Assembly: GCF_932526225.1 (NCBI RefSeq)
Contig: NC_064047.1
Coordinates: 12,534,460 to 12,598,459 of the forward strand
Direction of reading: 5' to 3'
Origin: Nematostella vectensis
Taxonomy: Eukaryota > Cnidaria > Anthozoa > Actiniaria > Edwardsiidae
DNA length: 64,000 bases
Both the position numbers and the translations under genes were made by a program. Of the stretch, positions 19,672 through 31,900 are shown in pieces; position 1 is the first letter of the stretch, and every line of letters begins with the position of its first letter. The notes below the pieces were generated by a model that ran no database searches, was not told the origin of the DNA, and was given only the letters and a program-made list of their open reading frames with translations.

Positions 19672-19801
19672 AAATTATATGATTGATAATTGCCTATGTT
19701 TGTATACCTATACACTAGTGTTGTAAGCGCTGTTCAAGTAAGATGATATCGCTAATGAAACACGGTTTTGCGGGTAACCAACGATCACCTTTTTTTTATA
19801 G

Positions 19802-19916
19802 AACGATTCGTGTATGATAAATGGACACTGCTTTGCACCTGAACAGCCTAGCCCAAGGGATTGGTGTAAGCAATGCATGCCAGAGACTGACCAATTTGAT
19901 TGGATTCGGCGTAAAG
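19802..19916 (+). CDS. Exon: Cys-rich module (mucin-like gene)
   Basis: The acceptor is a T-rich tract ending in ATAG at 19798-19801. The exon reads [18 protein letters not shown] then [18 protein letters not shown] and ends in phase 1 at a GT donor (19917). The spacing CxINGxC(F/Y)...CxxC...W matches a short Cys-rich module I recall between VWD and EGF domains in VWD/EGF and mucin-like proteins. Confidence 0.65.
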
Positions 19917-22900
19917 GTACTGTCGCGCCAGTTCAAACATTCTATGACTTTTGGTATAAGGAACTTCAAGCAATCTTGACAACTCATTGTTCCAATTCAT
20001 ATTTAATCTCGCGCTTGCGATTAGCCAATCATGAAATAGTTACTGCTCAAAAAATGCGTCTCCACAAAAATGCTACACAAAGTCAGCAAACGACGGGAAA
20101 ACAAAGTTGAGTTTCAGAAGTTTACAGTCACTTTGTCCACAAACCGTGTCATCCACAACCAACTCGTCCACAAATTGAGTCAACTCGTCCACAAAAATAG
20201 AGTCAATTCGTCTACACATAGTTTTCACAAAAATTTAGCCTAGTAGCATAAGTATTTCATATAAAAACGTCTAACTGTCTAGATGTGAATTTGTCAAGCA
20301 ATTATACAGTGGCGGATCTAAGGGTGGTGACAGGGGTGACATGACTTGTTGGGAGAAAAAATAAAATAAAATAAAATAAAGATCCCTAAGGCATAGCACT
20401 TTTTAACAACATTGTTTAACCCTAAAAGATAGCACATTGGGTGTGCTCCAAGCAATTAAAGCCTGGTTTCCATATAGTCGCTCGCGTCGCGTTTGTCGCT
20501 ATCTAAAAATGTGTCCGACGACGGCGCCGATCATATGGAAACGCTCTGTTGGGCGACGGCTGCGATAGCTGCGACAAGAAACGGCACCGTCGCGGAGAAA
20601 ATCTCGGGTGTAGTTGCGACAGCGGCGATAGTTCATATTTTTAATGGAAACCAATATCTTTACTAGTCGCGACGGTAGCGACAAAAATATGTCCCAGAGC
20701 TCATTGTGTACGTTTCATATCCCAGAATTCATTCTATCACAACAAATAGCGTCTGGCTGGGCGAAGAGGTGAACACCGTCTTGTTCATAGAAGAGACGTA
20801 CAGAAATACAACTGCCTTTACAAAAAAAAAGCATAAAAAATAGGCGACAAGTTTAACGAGTGCATGTGAAGTTCAAAAACATAAGAAGGCTTCGGGCGTT
20901 ATTTGAAAAAAAGTCAAAATCGATCACTTCTGGATCTTCGAAATCTTCTTTGTCTTCTACGCCGTAACAGGGCATAGAGAAGAAGATAGCTGGCTTGAAG
21001 CAAGAGTCGCTCATTACTAGCCGCTATTTTGTCTCGATTTACGCGCCAATCGGGCGACGGCGGCGATTATATGGAAACGGGTAAATCGCTCACATCGCTC
21101 CAAACATATTTTTTGTGTCAGCACGTTTTTCGACGACGGTGGCGACAGTCGATACAAAAACAAGCCTTAAGATCCGCCTTATTTTTTTTCTATTTTAATA
21201 TCAATCTAGGTTTTTTTTATGTCAGACTTTGCGAACTTCTTCTATAAAACATATGCACTCGTATATATAGCCATCCGCTAGACGGAGTGCAACCGGCAAA
21301 TTCATTCTCGCACATAGTAGAGTGGATAAGCAAACTGAAGCTGCAAGGAACTCATCAACATGCCCCACTGGCAAAGCTTTAGCAACAGCGATACAATAAT
21401 CCCTGGCTAAAAATGAGATTGACTTGACCAACTACCGCGCCCGGGAGGGGGGCAAAATGGTCACCCCCCACCTTTCTAATATATTTTTTTTCTGTAATAT
21501 GAACCCTTTTCAAACAGCGTAGGTTATAGTGCTGCCTAAAGGGTAGAGATGGGACTCGTGATGCAGAAAAAGCGTAATACCACCGTAATATTAAGATTAA
21601 AAAAGAAACAAAAATAAAGACCCGCACGAACAACAATGTTGTAAGTTTTACCATAAGCTACCACTGAACTTGTTTTCCAACCCTATGGTATCTGATATTA
21701 CACAAGCGTACTTCAATTTCATATAAGAATAATACTCTTGTTTGTAAATCTTTTCTTGCAAATTTTGACTTTTGCCGATTTGACTTCTCTTTCTCTTTTT
21801 TTCCCTGCACTGACATCACTGCATTAACTTAAATAGCTTGAGCTAATATTCTCATATTACCACTAAAAAAACACAGTATTTTTACAAAGGTTATCGTAAC
21901 TTATACAAAAGATTTGCAAGAACGTGTAAGAAGATCGCACGATTCAACGAAATTCCAGAAAAAAAGCAATGTTTTTATGTATGACATAAATAGATAATTA
22001 TATAACCCTTAGCTTTGAAAAATTCTGTTATATTATTTAAAACTAAAATGATTAGATTTCTAATTTTTCAAATAATATTTTTTTAGTGAACTACCCTCCA
22101 AAATTTACCTCTCCGTCTGTTTGGTTCGCTCTCGTTGGCGAAAATCTGTCGCTTCAACTTAAGGCAACTGACCCTGAAAACCGTACAATAAACTACAGGA
22201 TCACTAGCACTGATGCGCAAGGGTACACTTTCACACCAAACGGGCAGCTGAACTACACCATGACGTCTGCAGACAACAAGACGTTCACATTCGTAGCGAC
22301 AGATGAGTGCAATGCTAACGATACAACCGCGATTACTCTTATGGCGCAATTTTGCCCATGCCAAAACGGAGGAACATGCTATCCCCATCCCTACTACCCT
22401 AGGGGGTCTGGCCAGTACGAATGCGCGTGCCCGAAAGGATTCAATGGAAGTCGCTGCGAAATTAACATTGATGAATGCCAGTCGAACCTTTGTGTCAACG
22501 GTAAGTGTATGATGATGAAATCAGATTGGTAGCAAGACACTCACCTAGTACCGCCTTTTGTTCATCTCTACATATGCTCAGCTTACGAGCTTTTTTAATC
22601 TCTTTGAACACATTGACCCCTCAACCGGCCTGTACCGGCTTTGGGAAGTACCCACAACCCAAAAAATTCATAAATTCTAAATAAACACAACAAGATGAAT
22701 ATATTCAGGCATCAGTCTAAGGGATAAATGGTCTTGCAGATATGCATCCAACCAAGGTGTTGGCATCTACTCTTAAGCCAAATAATAGCACAGGTTCTTT
22801 GACAAATCTCAAATCGAACAAAGAGAGAAAAGCAGAATCACCCCTCTCAATAAAACGCTCAAAATACCACACAAGGGAGAGAGATCAGCAAACACAGCTC

Positions 22901-25900
22901 AAGACACAACAGATACCTTTATTCTGATCCTCCAGGTACATTTCCTTGGCCTCAAAACACAATGTCCATTCCTTGAAGGATTGTACAACCACGAAAATAT
23001 CTTTACGCATTGCAAAGCATTCTGGGAGATCCAGGGGAAAATGCACGAGGGGAGGGCCCGGCAACACTCCTCTCCCCAAAGTCAGATGGTTTTTTATAAG
23101 TCTTTTCACCCCGAAGCCGAACAAATCAATTCCAGGTCATACAGACCCAGAATAGCAGTGTAAACAATTTTGGAATCAATTTGGTTTCAGAAAAGACAGC
23201 ATTTAGGAGAGCTGTGGTCATTCATTAGAAAATTATTTTCTCATCCGGGCAAAGCCAAACAAAGAAAAAAATCATCATGAATCCACCTTTGCTTGCAAAT
23301 ATCCATAAGCAAAGCACTTGATTATGCCCCAAAAGACTTCATGATGTCCTAAGACACTCTCCTAATATGTTTATAGCTGTATTTTTTATGAAAAATACAA
23401 GCAACCATCAACGTGTGCTGGCTTCAGCACAACGACGAGGGATTAAAAGTGGGGACCGCAAAGCAGTGTTGGAAAGCTTGAATACTGCTGACTAGGTGCA
23501 GCTGTGTTTGACTTTGACGGGCTGTATAAAACTCAGCATAGGGGGGGAGGTATCTGTTTTCAGTCTGTTTTTTGTAAATTCAGCTCCAAAAAAGCCAGTA
23601 GTCAATGGGTTGACATCACTTCACTTTAGGTTCCTGTGTCGATGGTGTCGCCGGCTACACTTGTAAGTGCGATGCTGGATTCGAGGGTCGACTTTGCGAT
23701 GTGAAAATCTCGAACTGCTCTGAAGACTCGTGTTATCCTGGTGTCAACTGTACCGAAGACCCGAGTGGTTTTGTCTGTGGTCCGTGTCCTGTAGGTTTAT
23801 CAGGAAATGGAAAAACGTGCATAGGTAAGAGCCTTACATGTAGATCTCGAATATAAGCAGGTCATTATCTTTATCAATCTGTGGGCCCGGCTTGCGTTGT
23901 TGTTTTTGTTGTTGTTGTTTTTTAATCCTAAAATCTTAATAATTTGACAAATGTTCCATACATTTATGATAAATGAGGCCGTTTTCGTTTCATGGCAGGA
24001 TGGAGGTTGCATTGTGATATACACGCATTAGCAAATACGTCAGCAAATTTCTTTTTTTTTTCATGCCAATATTAACTTACTATTCATTTTGAAGTACTAG
24101 CGACCAAGCCTCCGACGACTTCAGAGAGCGCTACCTCAACAGGTGAAAACGTAACCGATTGCGCAGAGATACAAACGTGTTATTAGTTTTGTGTTAAATG
24201 AAAAAATATATATATAACAGGTGACTATAGTGAAACTTGTGTTTTTGCTTTAAAGCCAAAAGAAACAGCCTCTGCCAAAACTCCTATATAGGGAGCCGTA
24301 ATAATTTGTTGCCAGACCTAAAAAAAGACATTTTACACGGAAATGTCCTGATGCCTGAGCGAGAATGGTGAACACATATACCCTATCTTCTGAGTTGTGT
24401 TTAAGTGTAGTAGTTCTTCTAGTTATCCAAATCCTGTTGATCCTTTTTAGTATTGGTGACCAAGCTTGCAACCGCAACGAAGAGAGTCACTTTGGCAGGT
24501 AAATGACATCAAGAAGCAAAATGTATAGAGCCATTAGTCAGTCGCTAAGTCAGGGCCTGGGACAGAGATCAGTAACCGCCATGTTCGGTTAGCCTTTACT
24601 TTAAATACCAATGACCATGTTGAGAAAAACAGCGGAGGGAGCAGTTTTTTACTAGATGATTGACATGGGAGACTTGATATCTTTCAGCTAAATAATATGT
24701 TCCTTACGAGGTCAGCAAACGTAGCTATCATTTTTTATCAGCTTAATTACTGTCGAGCGAGATGCCAACGACAACATTCAAACTTATTATATAATATTGT
24801 TGATAGAAACGAAATAACTTAATGTTAATTAAGGAATAATCCGATCAAGCTGCCAAAGACAACGGAGAGAGTTACTTCAATAGCTGAATAATTAAATCAA
24901 CAGATATCCAACTTGTTATATAACACTGATCGAGCCAAAATAAACTAATGTTAATAACAATAACAATAATTTCTTATTAGTGTCGTCGACCGGGTTGCCA
25001 ACGACAACGATGGGAGTTACTTCGAAAGGGGAAAAATACAATCAACTGATATCAAACGTTTTATACATTTTTTTTAAGATCGAAACGAAACAAATTGATG
25101 ATCCTAATGATAACGTATTAGTAATTTCTTATTAGTATCTTCAAACGAGCTTCCAACGCCAACGAAAAGAGTTACTTCAGATGATGAATGACACAATAAA
25201 CAGATATCCAACTTAATATAATATTATATTGCTCATCAACGCAAAATAAACTAATGTGAAAAATAATAAATAACCAATAATTTCTTATTAGTATCCTCGA
25301 CCGAGCAGCCCACCACAACGGAGAGAGTTACTTCAAAAGGTGAATGATACAACAAACAATTATCAATTTTTTTATATATTGCTCATCAAAGCGCAATGAA
25401 TCAATGTCAAAAATGATGCAATGAGTACCAACAATTTCGTATAGTAACGTCGACTGTCAACAACAACGTAGAGAATAACTTCAGCATATGATTAGACACA
25501 AGGATCCGATAAAAGACAGTGATATTTTTCATATATGAAAACTGCACCATAGCTAAGCTAACATAATATATACTTTTTAAATCGCTACGTCCTTTCGTTT
25601 TTGATTGGCCGTGAGCTATATTTCGTCATCAGCCTATAATACACCAAAAACTGGAAATCGACTCTTCCAGTCGATTTCCAGTTTTTGGTATATTGTATTC
25701 ATTGTTCTGGTACGAGATCGCGGCAGTTTGGGCTTTTTGATTCTATTCGTCATCAGCCTGCAATGCACTAGCTGTGAACCAGAATTCTTGTAGGCGCAAG
25801 TAAGCGCCACCATCGAAAAAGCGCTGGCTTCGCTATGAACAAAGTGATCTTGCTTATATGCAAAATGCACTACATCCAATTACCGCAATTCTTATCTCCA

Positions 25901-28900
25901 CGTGATCGCATGGAAAATATTGTGAGAAATGGGTGTAATAAAAATGCTATCATCTTTTTTTACCAGCTCCTTCGTCGTTTACCGTGCTGCCAACGACAAC
26001 GGAGAGAGTTACTTCAAAAGGTGAATGATACAAAGTACTGATATCCAACTTAATTATATTTATCAATCATCAACGCGAAATAAATTAATGTCAAAAACAA
26101 AAATAACCAATAATTTATTATTAGTATCTTCGACCGAGCTGCCAACGACAACGGAGAGAGTTACTTCAAAAGGTGAATGATATGCACCAAGAACGAATGA
26201 ACAATCTGCAATTTAAGGCACTTTTATTGAAAATGCACCATAAGATATCAATCCAAAGACCTTACAGTTATATTTTTACCAGCCTCATCCCCGATGACCG
26301 AGCTGCCAACTGAAGCTCGTGGCGTCATTCTCGTGCAAGTCAGCGCGCGCGCTGAAGACATTTCAAAATTGAAAACTTTTGCTTCGATTTCTATTCCAGC
26401 TCTCAGTAGAGCAATAAGGAAACAGTCTAGAAGAAAATCAATCAGTTGAACTGCAAGTTTTGAGCTTGTAGTTTTTGTTCTAATGAAAAAATTGTTGCAT
26501 GGATTTTTGTGGATTGCGAATGGCAAAAATAACAGCGTGCTCGTGGCGTTATTTCAGTGCACGTCAGGGCGCGCAGAAGACACTTCGCATTTTTAGTGTA
26601 AACACTGGAATGATAAAAAAAATTTCACAAAAATTAAAAAATAAAATAAAAATTTCACAGTTGCCCCCGAAGCTTTGCTTTTCGGCCAACTGTTTATTTT
26701 TCGTACCATTTCTCATCCTTGGACATTATCCGTCGACATTCCAGCCGCCAGAATGGGTTTATTTACTAAATGATTTCTTATTAGTTTCGTCGACCAGGCT
26801 GCCAACGACAACGGTGGGAGTTATTTCGAAAGGTGAAAATACAATTAAATGATATCAGACTTTTTATAGATTATTGTCCAAACGAACTAAATTAATGCTT
26901 ATAATGAGAACCAATAATTTCTTATTAGTATCTTCAAACGAGCTGCCAACGACAACAGAGAGAGTAACTTCAAAAGGTAAATGATAAAATATACAAATAT
27001 ATATTTTTTTAAATACTGCTCGTCGAAACGGAATGAATCATTGTTAAAAATAATTAAATAAGTACCAATAATTTCTTAATAGTATCGTCGACCGAGCTGT
27101 CAACAACAACGGAGAGAATTGCTTAAGCATATGATCAGGCACTGAGTTTTAAAAAGCCGTGATATTTTTAATCTATGAAAACTGCACAATTATTAAAAAT
27201 AATTAAATAAGTACCAATAATTTCTTAATAGTATCGTCGACCGAGCTGTCAACAACAACGGAGAGAATTGCTTAAGCATATGATCAGGCACTGAGTTTTA
27301 AAAAGCCGTGATATTTTTAATCTATGAAAACTGCACCATAGATAAGCTAACAAAATATATACTTTTAAAATCGCTATGTCTATTCGTTTTTTATTGGCCA
27401 AGAGCTATATTTCGTCATCAGCCTGCAATGCACTAGCTGTGAACCAGAATTCTTGTAGGCGCAAGTAGGCACCACCATTGAAAAACCGCTGGCTTCGCTA
27501 TGAACAAAGTGATCTTGCTTATATGCAAAATGCACTACATCCAATTACTGCAATTCTTATCTCCACGTGATCGCATGGAAAATATTGTGAGAAATGGGTG
27601 TAATAAAAATGCTATCATCTTTTTTTATCAGCTCCGTCGTCGTTTACCGTGCTGCCAACGACAACGGAGAGAGTTACTTCGAAAGGTGAATGATACAAAG
27701 TACTGATATCCAACTTAATTATATTTATCAATCATCAACGCGAAATAAATTAATGTCAAAAACAAAAATAACCAATAATTTATTATTAGTATCTTCGACC
27801 GAGCTGCCAACGACAACGGAGAGAGTTACTTCAAAAGGTGAATGATATGCACCAAGAACGAATGAACAATCTGCAATTTAAGGCACTTTTATTGAAAATG
27901 CACCATAAAATATCAATCCAAAGACCTTACAGTTATATTTTTACCAGCTTCATCCCCGATGACCGAGCTGCCAACTGAAGCTCGTGGCGTCATTCTCGTG
28001 CAAGTCAGCGCGCGCGCTGAAGACATTTCAAAATTGAAAACTTTTGCTCCGATTTCTATTCCAGCTCTCAGTAGAGCAATAAGAAAACAGTCTAGAAGAA
28101 AATCAATCAGTTGAACTGCAAGTTTTGAGCTTGTAGTTTTTGTTCTAATGAAAAAAATGTTGCATGGATTTTTGTGGATTGCGAATGGCAAAAATAATAG
28201 CGTGCTCGTGGCGTCATTTCAGTGCACGTCAGGGCGCGCAGAAGACACATTTCTCATTTTTAGTGTAAACACTGGGACATAAAATGAAATTTAAAAAAAA
28301 TTTAATATTTCACAGTTGCTCTCTAAGCTTTGCTTTTCGGCCAACTGTTTATTTTTCGTACCATTTCTCATCCTTGGACATTATTCGTCGACATTCCAGC
28401 CGCCAGAATGGGTTTATTTACTAAATTATTTCTTATTAGTTTCGTCGACCAGGCTGCCAACGACAACGGTGGGAGTTATTTCGAAAGGCGAAAATGCATC
28501 AAATGATATCAGATTTTTTATAGATTATTGATCCAAACGAACTAAATTAATGCTCATAATTAGAACCAATAATTTCTTATTAGTATCTTCAAACGAGCTG
28601 CCAACGACAACGGAGAGAGTAACTTCAAAAGGTGAGTGATACAATAAACAGATATAATTTTATTTATAAATACTGCTCGTCGAAACGGAATAAATCATTG
28701 TTAAAAATGATTTAATGAGTACCAATAATTTCTTAATAGTAACGTCGACCGAGCTGTCAACAACAACGGAGAGAATTGCTTAAGCATATGATCATGCACT
28801 AAGATTTAAAAAAGCCGTGATATTTATAATCTATGAAAACTGCACCATAGATAAGCTAACATAATATTTACTTTCAAAATCGCGATGTTCATTCGTTTTT

Positions 28901-31900
28901 AATTGGCCGTTAGCTATATGTCGTCATCAGCCTGCAATGCACTAGCTGTGAACCAGAATTCTTGCAGGCGCAAGTAGGCGCCACCTTCTAAAAGCGCTGG
29001 CTTCCCTATGAACAAAGTAATCTTGCTTATAAGTAAAATGGTTCACATCCAATTACCGCAATTTTTATCTGCACGTGGTCGCATGGAAAATATTGTGAGA
29101 AATAGGTGTAATAAAAATGCTATTATCTTTTTTATCAGCTTCATCGTCGTTTACCGAGCTGCCAACGACAACAGAGAAAATTACTTCCGAAGGTGAATGA
29201 TACAAAGTACTGATATCTAACTTAATATATATGGATCATCAACGCGAAATAAATTAATGTCAAAAACAAAAATAACCTATAATTTTTTATTAGTATCTAC
29301 CACCGAGCTGCCAACGACAACGGAGAGAATTACTTCAAAAGGTGAATGATATGCACCAAGAACGAATAAATAATCTGCAATAATTTATGGCACTTTTATT
29401 GAAAATGCACCATAAGATATCAATCCAAAGACCTTAAGGTTATATTTTTGTAACAGCTTCATCTCCGATGACCGAGCTGCCAATTGAAGCTCGTGGCGTC
29501 ATTCTCGTGCTAGCCAGCGCGCGCGCTGAAGACTTTCAAAATTGAAAACTTTTGCTTCGATTTCTATTCCAGCTCTCAGTAGAGCAATAAGAAAACAGTC
29601 TAGAAAAAAATAAATCAGTTGAAATGCAAGTTTTGAGCTTGTAGTTTTTGTTCTAATGAAAAAATTGTTACACCGATTTTTATGCATTGCGAATGGAAAA
29701 AAATAATAGCGTGCTCGTGGCGTCATTTCAGTGCACGTCAGGGCGCGCAGAAGACAATTTTCGCATTTTTAGTTCAGTCACTGGGATATAAAATAAAATT
29801 TCACAAAAAAATCAAAATCTCAAAGTTGCCCTCGAAACTTTGCTTTTCGGCCAACTGTTTATTTTTCGTATCATTTCTCATCGTTGGACATTATCCGCCG
29901 ACATTCCAGCCGCCAAAAGGGGTTTATTTACTAAAAAAAATCATATTAGTTTTGTCGACCAGGCTTCTAACGACAACGATAGGAGTTACTTCGAAAGGTG
30001 AAAGTACAATCAACTGATATCAGACTTTTTATAGATTGTTGATCCAAACAAACTAAATTTATGTTCATAATTAGAAACAATAATTTCTTATTAGTATCTT
30101 CAAACGAGCTGCCAACGACAACGGAGAGAGCTCCTTCGAAAGGTAAATGATACAATAAAAACCTTTTTTTTTATAAATATTGCTTGTCGAAACGGAATGA
30201 ATCATTGTTAAAAATGATTAAATGAGTAACAATAATTTCTTAACATTACCGTCGACCGAGTTGTCAACAACAACGGAGAGAATTGCTTAAGCATATGATC
30301 AGGCACTAAGATTTAAAAAGCCGTGATATTTATCATATACGAAAACTGCACCATAGATAAGCTAAAATAATATATACTTTCAAAATCGCTACGCCCATTC
30401 GTTTTTGATTGGCCGTGAGCTATATGTCGTCATCAGCCTGTACAGCAAAAACTGGAATTCGACTCTGCCAAATTTTCGTCTTTTATAAGACTTCTGCAGG
30501 GCAGACTGAAGAAGGTGAATTATTACAAGCTTATATACATGGGAATAGTGGCGCGAGACGCAAAAACATTACAACTGACAAAAACGCGCATGTTTTAGAA
30601 TAGCGCGCGCTATGGATAAAAAAGAATTTACACATCTCTACGTGGGTTCCTACTACAAAAAAAAGTCATCACTATTAAGACCCCGCGGGTAGGATACGTG
30701 AGCGCTAGCCAATCAGAGGCGTATATAAAAATAACTGCTTGTTTTAAAAATAGCTTCACGGACGACGACATTGGAACATACCCTAAGACGGGGGATTCGT
30801 TCTCTTACATCATGGTCTTTTGTATGGTATCAATCCACCTTATAGTTATATTTTTTTACACCAGCTGATTCAATGTAATTATCTTATTTTTATCAGCTTC
30901 ATCAGCGTCGACCGACCTGCCAACGTCACCGGAGAGGGTTACTTCAGAAGGTAAAAGATACAATCAACAGATATCCAACATAATATATATTGCCCACAAC
31001 GCAAATTAAATTAATGCCAAAAACAATAATTTCTTATTAGTATCGTCGACCGAGCTTCAACAACGATTAAAAAAATATTAGCTGAGGGGAGAGAGGAGGG
31101 ATGTTATGAGATGCGCAGATATTGACCGTTGTAAGTGTGGGGATGTAGACGCAGAGCGATACACTCCTGACCATCAGGCTCATAAAGCAGGAGTTTGTGG
31201 TTTTGTTTTTTAATTCATAAGCAGAAGTTTATGTACGAAGCTTACTTTTTGTTTCAGATCCGACCACATTCACAAATATCCGGAGCACTGCGAAAGTGCC
31301 AATTACAGCAGGTGTCTATTTTTTCATACAATGTTATAGTTTTATTTTTATCTAAACATTCTTATTTTTACCCAAACTTGTTTAACTGGCTTATTTTAAT
31401 ACTTTTCTAGAATATACTGCACAGTGTCGTTTGAAGATTCCTTGAAGAAATGAGCTGTCTGATAAAAGAACTAAAGAGTACAACGACTTGCAAACGTCTT
31501 TGGAAAAAGAGGTACTTTAAAGCATCTTGCACAGGAGTACTCAGCCATCAAGATAAAGTCTCGAAGTCAAAGCACGTGTCTAGAGGGGGTCCGAGGGGTC
31601 CGGTGGTCACGTGACGAGATGAGCTCAACTCCGGTTGACTACCTCGTTGGTTGTTAAGAAAAATAATTTTTATTTGTGTATTTGATAGGAAAAGTTCCTA
31701 GATGGATCTAGTCACGTATCATTAGAACTAAGGATACCTGTTTGAACATAATTGATCCGTGATCAATGAATTACTCATCTGGACCCAACCCTGCAATTTT
31801 CTCTTGACACGCGGCCACAGAAACTGTAAATCTTCCATCAATCAGGACTCTATCAAAAGGGCGCCCAAAGGATTATTTATGAGCATGTTTTAGCTTGATC

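Larger units (their letters stand above)
24095..31090 (+). repeat. Array of symmetric 48/54-bp mini-exons encoding a Thr/Ser-rich stalk
   Basis: At least 18 units each have a (T)TATTAG or similar acceptor, exactly 48 or 54 coding bases in phase 1-1, and usually a GTGAA(T/A) donor. Starts: 24095, 24451, 24981, 25136, 25292, 25967, 26125, 26785, 26929, 27632, 27790, 28440, 28584, 29139, 29294, 29950, 30095 and 30897. Each encodes a variant of [15 protein letters not shown], a Thr/Ser/Pro mucin-type segment. The donor is GG after 25028, AT after 25183 and GC after 28487. Degenerate units with stops or lost sites lie near 25445, 27083, 27232, 28740, 30250 and 31041. Three related longer segments (26283, 27948, 29457; [14 protein letters not shown]) lack a clear donor. 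Because every intact unit is in phase 1 and a multiple of three, any subset can be spliced in frame. Confidence 0.85.

Noticed and set aside
26283-26450. Extended exon reading through [16 protein letters not shown] to a stop near 26450
   Set aside because: No convincing donor; the similar segments at 27948 and 29457 also lack one, so I treat them as probable pseudo-exons.
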